Shown in pieces: positions 1 to 5,281 of a stretch of DNA of 10,068 nucleotides. The notes below the pieces were generated by a model. It made no database searches. It was not told where the DNA came from and saw nothing but the letters and a program-made list of their open reading frames with translations. Origin of the DNA: JACRBK01 sp964427955. Lineage in GTDB: Bacteria > Chloroflexota > Anaerolineae > Aggregatilineales > Aggregatilineaceae. The stretch lies in NCBI GenBank assembly GCA_964427955.1, contig CAYRWY010000201.1:1-10068 (forward strand), in the 5' to 3' direction. Position 1 is the stretch's first letter. The number at the start of each line of letters is the position of its first letter. Position numbers and translations under genes: made by a program.

Positions 1-10
1 GGGGTGAGGT
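1..10. repeat. End of a third copy of the intergenic palindromic element
   Basis: The first ten bases, GGGGTGAGGT, are identical to the right end of the palindromic element at 5186-5195. They probably are the terminus of another copy cut by the window edge. Ten bases alone are weak evidence, but the match sits in an intergenic position just like the other two copies. The rest of the stretch up to base 95 shows no gene or clear signal. Confidence 0.4.
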
Positions 11-95
11 AAACCGTGGGCATCAAAAGTTTAGTTTTTTATGCGAGCCTCAGTAAGTGCTCGCTACGGTGATCTACGCAAGGGAGCCGGGCAAG

Positions 96-599
96 TTACA
101 GCGCGTCCAGCGCGCGGATCGCCGCCACCGTCTCGGCATGATCCCGGATCGTAGCGTCCGGTCGGATCGTGCTTCCCGGCGGGAGCACGGCGTTTTTCCA
201 GTTGTACCACACCGCGCGCAGCCCCGCTTGCTGCGCCCCGGCGATGTCTTTCTCGAAGGTATCGCCGATATTGACTGCTTCCTCCGGCAGCACGCCGCAA
301 TCCCGCACCACCGCCAGGAAGAAGTCCGGGGACGGCTTGGCTACCCCCATCGTGGACGAGGCGTAGGCGCGCTCGAAGGGGCCGTCGAGTCCCACCCGGC
401 GCAGCGCGGCGAAGATGTCCGGCGGGGCGGACGCCTGGGCGTTGCTGGCGATCACCACCCGGTACGCCGGGTGCAGCGCCTCCAACACTGCCTGGATGCC
501 GGGCATCGCCTCGACGTGCGGCGCGTCCACCATCTTGCCGTCGAAGTCCGGCTCGCGCATCACCGTATCGCCCCAATCGAAAATCACCAACCGGATCAT
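96..599 (-). CDS. HAD-superfamily hydrolase, short form with DWGDT motif I
   Basis: A 167-residue haloacid dehalogenase-type hydrolase, probably a cytoplasmic phosphatase of unknown substrate. Visible HAD motifs: motif I FDWGDT with nucleophile Asp8 and Thr12; motif II Ser52 in VVIASN; motif III Lys88 in GVAKPSPDFF; motif IV GDTFEKDIAGA with Asp113 and Asp118. The usual acid/base Asp two residues after the nucleophile is Gly10, with Asp moved to position 11. Only about 40 residues separate motifs I and II, so there is little room for a C1 helical cap; the protein is shorter than the 200-230 residues common in capped HADs. The ATG start has a purine-rich GGGGA a few bases upstream. It lies downstream of the substrate-binding protein gene on the same strand but is separated by a terminator, so it is probably transcribed on its own. 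The family call is secure; the substrate is unknown. Confidence 0.9.
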   Translation of the reverse strand: MIRLVIFDWGDTVMREPDFDGKMVDAPHVEAMPGIQAVLEALHPAYRVVIASNAQASAPPDIFAALRRVGLDGPFERAYASSTMGVAKPSPDFFLAVVRDCGVLPEEAVNIGDTFEKDIAGAQQAGLRAVWYNWKNAVLPPGSTIRPDATIRDHAETVAAIRALDAL

Positions 600-636
600 G
601 TCGGTTCCCCGCTGTTCTTATCTCCGCTAACCGCCC

Positions 637-666
637 ATCTTATCCCGAAACGCGCCCCAAAATCAA
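637..666 (-). promoter_or_regulatory. Possible sigma70-type promoter for the HAD gene
   Basis: On the minus strand a TTGATT box (661-666) is followed after 18 bp by TAAGAT (637-642), about 38 bases upstream of the HAD ATG. Each box matches four of six consensus bases. It lies just past the terminator of the upstream gene, where an independent promoter would be needed. Judged by eye only. Confidence 0.35.
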
Positions 667-687
667 GCATGAGCGGTGGTGCAACAT

Positions 688-720
688 AAAGAAAAGGAGA
701 GGATACGTTCTATCCTCTCC
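688..720 (-). terminator. Rho-independent terminator of the substrate-binding protein gene
   Basis: A perfect 10-bp stem (711-720 with 696-705) and 5-base loop (706-710) lies about 35 bases past the stop of the minus-strand gene at 756. Read on the minus strand the stem is followed directly by TTTTCTTT, the U-rich tail expected of an intrinsic terminator. On the plus strand there is no T tract, so it should work for the minus-strand transcript only. Confidence 0.85.
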
Positions 721-755
721 GAGGGTGGAGCTACGGTAGACCGCCGCGTGCGCGG

Positions 756-1754
756 TTACTGGCGGACGACGATTGCAGCCTGCTGGAGGACACTGTTGGG
801 GATCTCAAGGCCGAGCGCACTGGCCGTGGCCAGATTGATCGAGGCTTGCGGCTCGGCGATTTCGGTGGGAAGGTCGCCCGGCTTACTCCCCTTGAGGATG
901 TGATCCACCAGCCCAGCAGCCAGCTCGCCGGCCTGGGTAGGGCTGTAGCTGTACGAGCACAAGACCCCGGCGGTCACATGGGCCTGAGAAGAACCTGACG
1001 TGGGGAGCTTTAGCTCAATCGATTTGGCCACCCAGTCGGCAACATACGACCCGACCAGCGAGTCTGACGGCAGGAAGATCGCGTCCACGTCGCTGGGAAT
1101 GTTGGCAATCGCGGCTTCGACAGCGGCCTTGTCCGGCGTTTCGAGCAGGACCAGTTCCACGCCGATTTTTTGGGCGGTCTCTTTCAAGCCATCCAGCGTT
1201 TTCACCGGGCTGGGATTGTTCGGGTCATAGGGGATAAGGACCATCTTGATGTCCGGCGCGACGGTCTTCAACCATTCCAGGCGGCGATTTTCGCTCAGGC
1301 CGCTCATAACCCCGGTGACATTGCCCCCTGGCTTGTTCAGATCGGTCACAATCCCGGCCCCGATCGGATCGGTGACCGGCGCAAACACGATCGGAATACC
1401 GTTTTCGGCGGTCATTTCTTTCGCCTTGACGGAGGGCGCGGTGGTCAGCGTGAAAATAACATCCACTTTTTCGTCGAACATACGCTGAATTTCGGCCTCA
1501 AGACCGTCGCTGGCGGTCGGACCATTATAGATATAGGTAATATTTTTCCCCTCAGTGTAGCCCAGGGTAGTCAGTTGCGCCTTTAAGCCATCGATAGCGC
1601 TGCTCATAATCGCTGCTGAGTTGACAATGCCGACTTTATAGGACTTCTTAGATTCTTTGTCGTCTTTATTGAGCAGCAGCACAGCGGCTACCGCTACCGC
1701 GACCACGATAATCACGCCCAACAAGATGAAACGATCTCTAGGTTTGGCTAACAC
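756..1754 (-). CDS. ABC-type substrate-binding protein (TrpX / PF04392 type), N-terminally membrane-anchored
   Basis: An extracytoplasmic solute-binding protein of the ABC_sub_bind family, 332 residues from the chosen start. Typical segments are YKVGIVNSA at the start of lobe 1, GLKAQLTTLGYTEGKNITY, the signature IPIVFAPVTDPIGAG followed by KPGGNVTGV, and a C-terminal NLATASALGLEIPNSVL. Family members bind tryptophan or other small organic ligands for an ABC importer; the ligand here cannot be told. The N-terminus is basic and then has one hydrophobic stretch (about residues 9-28) with no lipobox Cys and no obvious cleavage site, so the protein is probably held by an uncleaved anchor. The GTG start is chosen because AGGAGG sits 7 bases upstream (1762-1767). 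The frame stays open to 1901, but that extension lacks a ribosome site and would bury the anchor. No permease or ATPase gene is next to it in this window. The neighbouring kinase could hint at a sensory role, which is inference. Confidence 0.88.
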   Translation of the reverse strand: MLAKPRDRFILLGVIIVVAVAVAAVLLLNKDDKESKKSYKVGIVNSAAIMSSAIDGLKAQLTTLGYTEGKNITYIYNGPTASDGLEAEIQRMFDEKVDVIFTLTTAPSVKAKEMTAENGIPIVFAPVTDPIGAGIVTDLNKPGGNVTGVMSGLSENRRLEWLKTVAPDIKMVLIPYDPNNPSPVKTLDGLKETAQKIGVELVLLETPDKAAVEAAIANIPSDVDAIFLPSDSLVGSYVADWVAKSIELKLPTSGSSQAHVTAGVLCSYSYSPTQAGELAAGLVDHILKGSKPGDLPTEIAEPQASINLATASALGLEIPNSVLQQAAIVVRQ

Positions 1755-1761
1755 GACATGT

Positions 1762-1767
1762 CCTCCT
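1762..1767 (-). promoter_or_regulatory. Shine-Dalgarno AGGAGG fixing the GTG start
   Basis: The minus strand reads AGGAGG, then seven bases, then GTG (1752-1754). A nearby ATG within the spacer is out of frame. This is the best ribosome site in the leader and decides the start over the in-frame ATG codons upstream. Confidence 0.8.
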
Positions 1768-1872
1768 CTAGTGAATTCGGCACGAGAATCATTATGGTTC
1801 TGCCGCGTCCACACACTACGCGACTTGTACGCGTCGATGGCCCCATCCCGCAGCCCAACAATATCAATTATC

Positions 1873-1901
1873 ATTTTATCGTCGTTTAATAATACGGGCA
1901 A
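1873..1901 (-). promoter_or_regulatory. Sigma70-like promoter for the substrate-binding protein gene
   Basis: On the minus strand TTGCCC (1896-1901, four of six consensus bases) and TAAAAT (1873-1878, five of six) are separated by exactly 17 bp of A+T-rich sequence. Transcription would begin near 1866 and leave a leader of roughly 110 bases before the GTG at 1754. It lies just past the hairpin that follows the kinase gene, consistent with an independent transcript. Confidence 0.5.
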
Positions 1902-1910
1902 CTGGCAGGG

Positions 1911-1964
1911 AAAATAGAGCCATCATAAACTCCCTTTCCAGCAGGAGTTTAGAATGGCTCTATT
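1911..1964 (-). terminator. Long hairpin after the histidine kinase gene, probable terminator
   Basis: Arms of 21 bases (1913-1933 and 1944-1964) pair with only two adjacent mismatches around a 10-base loop. On the minus strand it begins 20 bases after the kinase stop, and the last arm ends in CTATT followed by two more T, a short U run. This fits a terminator for the kinase transcript. The stem is longer than most terminators and lies 10 bases upstream of the promoter boxes of the next gene, so a regulatory or repeat-derived origin is also possible. Confidence 0.6.
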
Positions 1965-1983
1965 GGATTACGAGGTCAGATTG

Positions 1984-4344
1984 TTATTCTCTCAACCCGA
2001 TGGGCGGCTTGGGCAGCGTCGGCATCAGCTCGGTGCCTTCGCCGTTGCCCGCTTTGCGCCGGGCCTTCAGGTCCAGGCTGATCGTCGAGTCAAAGGGCGA
2101 GATGCGCTTGGCATCTTCCGGCGGCACCAGCGGCAGCGAGATCCAGAAGGTGCTGCCGGGCAGCTTTTCGGAATTGTAGCCCGCGCTCTCGACCCAGATG
2201 CGCCCGCCGTGCGCGCTGATCACCCCGCGCGCGATGGTCAGGCCCAACCCTGGACCGGCCCCCATGAACTTGGTCGTGCCGGTCGAATGCAGGCTGGGGT
2301 CCTGCACCCGGTAGAATTTCTCGAAGATCAACTCGTGGTTGGCGGAATCGATGCCGATCCCGGAGTCCTGGATCGCGATCAGCACGCTGCTGTTGTCCTG
2401 CTGGCCGGTGATGTCGATCCGGCCCCCGTCCGGCGTGTACTTGATCGCGTTGAGCACCACGTTGCGGAAGGCCTGCACCAGCCGCTGCTGGTCGCCCTGG
2501 ATCGCTGGCAGGTCGCGCAGCCCGCGCGCCGAGAGCATCAGCTTGCGGCTGCGGATCGCTTCGGTCAGCGGCTCGATGGCCATGCGCATGATCTGCTCGA
2601 CGCTCACCTGGGTGAAGCGCAGGTCCATCGCGTTGACGTCCAACTGGCTGACGTCCAGCATAGCCGCGATCAGGTTTTCCAGCCGATCCGCCGCCTTGCG
2701 CAGGTTGGAGGTCATGCTGCCGATCTGGTCCTGATCGAGCATCCCCTCGTCGTTCATGGCTTCCATGATGTCGGTATAGCCGCGAATCTGAGCCAGCGGG
2801 GTGCGCAGCTCGTGGCTGGCGATGGTGATGAAGTCGGTTTTCACGCTGTCGAGCTTTTCGAGCTGTTCTTTGGCGACCGAGATCGCCTTGTTGAGGTCGG
2901 CCTGCTCGGCTTCGCGGTGGCGCAGATCGTCGATCAGCCGCGCATTACGCAGCGCGACCCCCGCCTGGTTGGCGATGGTCAGCATCAGTTCGAGATCGTG
3001 CTCGCTGAAGGGATCGTCGGACGCCTTCGAGCCGCAGCACAGAATGCCGATCAGGTGGCCGTCCACGATGACCGGCGCGTAGGCGCTCATATACATCTGC
3101 TTGAAGAAGTGTTTTTCGTCCCCGGACACGCTCGCGTAGGACGGCGAATAGTCCAGGTCGTATTGCAGCAGGGCGGCCCGCTGCTGCACCAGCCGGTTGT
3201 AGAGCGGGCTTTTGGTCGAAAGCTGGCCTTGAATGTCGGGGATTTCGCCCATGCCGCGCGTCACCGGCTCCAGGTGCAGCAGGCTCCCGCCCGTTTCCTG
3301 GACCAGGATCAGCCCGCCGCGCCGCACGCGCAGCACGTCGCCCAGCGTGCGCAGCGTCACGTCCACCAGCACGTCGAGTTCGACCGCGACGGCGATGTCC
3401 TCGCTGTAGCGCCGGAGCTGCCCGGCGATCCCGGTCGGCGTGCTGCCCACCAGCCGCAGGATGAGCCGCTGGGCCATCAGCCGCAGCGGGAGATAGACTA
3501 TCGACACCGTCAGCGCCAGCACGCCGAGGATCACGTACAGCCCGCTCGTCGCGGGATCGAGTTCCTGGGCGATGATCAGCGCCGCGAAGAAGGCCAGCGC
3601 CGTGACGACTGTCAGGATCGCGGTCGCCGCCGTCCGCCGGAAGGTGTGGCGGATGTCGATCACCCGGTAGACCGTCACGCTGTAGACCGACCCGATCAGG
3701 CCCAGCGCCACGATGCCCCGGCCCACCTCGGAAAGCACCCGCTCGCCGCTGGTGGTCATCGCGATCCCGACCAGCACGACCGGCACCAGCAGCGCCGCGA
3801 ACAGCGCGCGGTTGGCGAGTTCGGGCAGGCGGGCTTTGTAGAAGGCAAACAGCGCCGCCAGGATCAACACGGCGCCCATCACCATCCAGCCCCCGAAGGT
3901 CACGGTGCTGGGGTTTTCGACCGGGTCATAGACCGTGGAATACCAGCCGGACTGTCCCAGGCTGGGATGTTTGGCCAGGATCGTGAGCGCCGCCTGCGCC
4001 GCCCACCAGATCAGCCCGGCCCCCGCCCACAGCCCCGGCCAGCGGGCCTGGATGTAGTACAGGGTATGGGCGCCGAAAAAGACCAGCAGCAGGTTGGCCG
4101 CGATGACGACCAGCGCGGGCTGGGTGAGATCGCGCACGAAGAAGGACTCATAGCGGCTGTCGGTCTGCGCGTCGGCAGGCAGCAGGAACACCGCCATCAG
4201 CAGCACGGACACCAGCAGCGTCAGGAGCAGCCAGCGCGGCGTTTCGAGACTCTGCGGCGACCGGCTCCGCCCGGCCAGCAAAAGGAGCAGGATTGCACAG
4301 GCGGCGGTCAGGCCCACCGCCCAAAGCGTCGTTGTGTCTGGCAA
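1984..4344 (-). CDS. Multi-pass membrane sensor histidine kinase with GAF domain
   Basis: A sensor kinase of 786 residues from the chosen TTG start. From the N-terminus it shows about eight or nine hydrophobic segments (residues 6-290), a GAF domain (about 315-470; note APVIVDGHLIGILCCGS), a short coiled-coil-like linker, a HisKA dimerisation domain with phospho-acceptor His511 in SHELRTPLAQIRGY, and an ATPase domain. The ATPase domain has the N box NVVLNAIKYTPDGG, the G1 box DSGIGI, the F box FEKFYRV and the G2 box GAGPGLGLTIARG. All catalytic motifs look intact. A tail of about 45 polar residues follows. No receiver domain is fused and no response regulator lies in the window, so its partner is elsewhere. 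The TTG at 4344 has GGGGGTGA placed correctly and puts the first membrane segment near the N-terminus. The frame is open 30 codons further to a TTG at 4434, which has no ribosome site. The gene is divergent from the sigma factor gene, and shared regulation is possible but unproven. Confidence 0.9.
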   Translation of the reverse strand: MPDTTTLWAVGLTAACAILLLLLAGRSRSPQSLETPRWLLLTLLVSVLLMAVFLLPADAQTDSRYESFFVRDLTQPALVVIAANLLLVFFGAHTLYYIQARWPGLWAGAGLIWWAAQAALTILAKHPSLGQSGWYSTVYDPVENPSTVTFGGWMVMGAVLILAALFAFYKARLPELANRALFAALLVPVVLVGIAMTTSGERVLSEVGRGIVALGLIGSVYSVTVYRVIDIRHTFRRTAATAILTVVTALAFFAALIIAQELDPATSGLYVILGVLALTVSIVYLPLRLMAQRLILRLVGSTPTGIAGQLRRYSEDIAVAVELDVLVDVTLRTLGDVLRVRRGGLILVQETGGSLLHLEPVTRGMGEIPDIQGQLSTKSPLYNRLVQQRAALLQYDLDYSPSYASVSGDEKHFFKQMYMSAYAPVIVDGHLIGILCCGSKASDDPFSEHDLELMLTIANQAGVALRNARLIDDLRHREAEQADLNKAISVAKEQLEKLDSVKTDFITIASHELRTPLAQIRGYTDIMEAMNDEGMLDQDQIGSMTSNLRKAADRLENLIAAMLDVSQLDVNAMDLRFTQVSVEQIMRMAIEPLTEAIRSRKLMLSARGLRDLPAIQGDQQRLVQAFRNVVLNAIKYTPDGGRIDITGQQDNSSVLIAIQDSGIGIDSANHELIFEKFYRVQDPSLHSTGTTKFMGAGPGLGLTIARGVISAHGGRIWVESAGYNSEKLPGSTFWISLPLVPPEDAKRISPFDSTISLDLKARRKAGNGEGTELMPTLPKPPIGLRE

Positions 4345-4348
4345 GAGT

Positions 4349-4356
4349 TCACCCCC
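4349..4356 (-). promoter_or_regulatory. Shine-Dalgarno GGGGGTGA deciding the kinase start
   Basis: The minus strand reads GGGGGTGA, four bases and then TTG (4342-4344). It matches GGAGGTGA at seven of eight positions. The only other upstream start, a TTG at 4432-4434, has nothing comparable before it. Confidence 0.55.
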
Positions 4357-4475
4357 ATCGAAAACCGGGACGCTATTTTCGCCCCTAATGATAACCAGAT
4401 TCTCACCGTCTGGCGACAAGCTCGCCTGTAACAAAATACGCCGCTAAACTGACAATATCAGAGAGAGGAGACGCC

Positions 4476-5090
4476 ATGCGCGAGGTCGATCACCGGCAGC
4501 GCCTGCGGGACACGCTCGAACGCGACGCTGGCCCGCTGCTCCGTACGCTGCGGCACTACGTGCTGCGGGCGGGGCTGGCCACGCACGAGACCGCCGACAC
4601 CGCGGCCCAGGAACTGCTCAATCAGGCCGTGGTCGAGGCCCTGGCCGACGCCGACCGCCTGGCCAGCGTGCGCGAGCCTGCCGCCTGGCTGATCGGCATC
4701 GCCGCCAACCTGATCAAGCGCCAGCGCGAGGACTGCGCCCGCCTGAACCGCCGCGAGCCGCTGATCCGCGACCTGGTCGCCGCGCCGGACGCCGATCTCA
4801 GCGACGGGGAGTTATTCGATCAGTTCGCGCGCTGGGCCGACGCCGGTCCGGGCGACGCCATCGAGACGCAGGAGCAGATCGACCACCTGCTGGCGCACGT
4901 CTCTACCGCCGATCAGGACGTGCTGCGGCTGGCGATCCTGCACGATCTCAGCGGGGACCGGCTGGCGGCGGCGCTGGACACGACGCCCGGCGCGGCGCGG
5001 GTCCGGCTGCATCGCGCCCTCAGCCGCCTGCGCGCGGCGGTCCGCACCGGGATCACGGACGACGTGCGCCAGGGGCGGATAGGGGGGTAG
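4476..5090 (+). CDS. ECF-like RNA polymerase sigma factor
   Basis: A 204-residue protein with the two-domain layout of an extracytoplasmic-function sigma factor. A region-2-like helical part covers about residues 17-88 and includes REPAAWLIGIAANLIKRQRE, resembling the ECF pattern P..WL..IA.N....R. An acidic linker (about 100-130) leads to a region-4 helix-turn-helix at about 133-188, with STADQDVLRLAILHDLSGD, then LAAALDTTPGAARVRLHRA. It should redirect RNA polymerase to a set of promoters. The start ATG has GAGGAG five bases upstream (4465-4470). The product is diverged from housekeeping ECFs, so the subgroup is not assigned. Downstream on the same strand, 191 bases away, is a membrane WD40 protein whose cytoplasmic part could be its regulator. 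Upstream, the divergent kinase leaves a short shared promoter region in which I could not define boxes. Confidence 0.82.
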   Translation: MREVDHRQRLRDTLERDAGPLLRTLRHYVLRAGLATHETADTAAQELLNQAVVEALADADRLASVREPAAWLIGIAANLIKRQREDCARLNRREPLIRDLVAAPDADLSDGELFDQFARWADAGPGDAIETQEQIDHLLAHVSTADQDVLRLAILHDLSGDRLAAALDTTPGAARVRLHRALSRLRAAVRTGITDDVRQGRIGG

Positions 5091-5102
5091 AAAGCACGTT
5101 TT

Positions 5103-5195
5103 ACCTCACCCCCCCGGCTCCCTCTCCGAGAGCGGAGAGGGGGAGCACGGGCAAGGCCCCTCTCCAGACTTGGAGAGGGGATTTAGGGGTGAGGT
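5103..5195. repeat. 93-bp palindromic intergenic element with two inner hairpins
   Basis: ACCTCACCCC at the left end is the exact inverted repeat of GGGGTGAGGT at the right end. Inside are two further hairpins: a 9-bp stem (5120-5128 with 5133-5141, loop AGAG) and a perfect 10-bp stem (5157-5166 with 5171-5180, loop GACT). Related sequence occurs at 9839-9888 in inverted orientation, and a matching end is at 1-10. This looks like a small dispersed non-coding repeat. Between the sigma factor and propeller genes it could fold in the mRNA and lower or separate downstream expression. Confidence 0.8.
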
Positions 5196-5209
5196 CAGGC
5201 ACCCGCACC

Positions 5210-5265
5210 ACTGACCACTGATAACTGAAAACTGACGACTGCTAACTGTCAACTGTCAACTGATC
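5210..5265. repeat. Heptanucleotide tandem repeat, ACTGNNN, eight units
   Basis: ACTG occurs at 5210, 5217, 5224, 5231, 5238, 5245, 5252 and 5259, exactly seven bases apart each time. The last units approach ACTGTCA and the earlier ones vary in the three trailing bases. It lies just before the ribosome site of the membrane propeller gene. It resembles the short heptameric repeats known from intergenic regions of cyanobacteria; its role here is unknown. Confidence 0.85.
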
Positions 5266-5281
5266 GCTCTTGAGGTCCGCC

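Noticed and set aside
1755..1901. N-terminal extension of the substrate-binding protein to an ATG near 1901
   Set aside because: No ribosome site at the upstream starts, the extension covers the likely promoter, and a good AGGAGG supports the GTG at 1754.
1954..4431. An 825-codon open frame on the plus strand opposite the whole histidine kinase gene
   Set aside because: Its translation is rich in His, Gln, Arg and Asp with no domain, as expected of the antisense of a GC-rich gene; the minus-strand kinase has all its motifs.
5103..5265. Possible CRISPR-like or small RNA locus between sigma factor and propeller genes
   Set aside because: The 7-base period is far too short for CRISPR, there are no spacers, and the palindrome recurs elsewhere as a dispersed repeat, so no specific RNA gene is supported.
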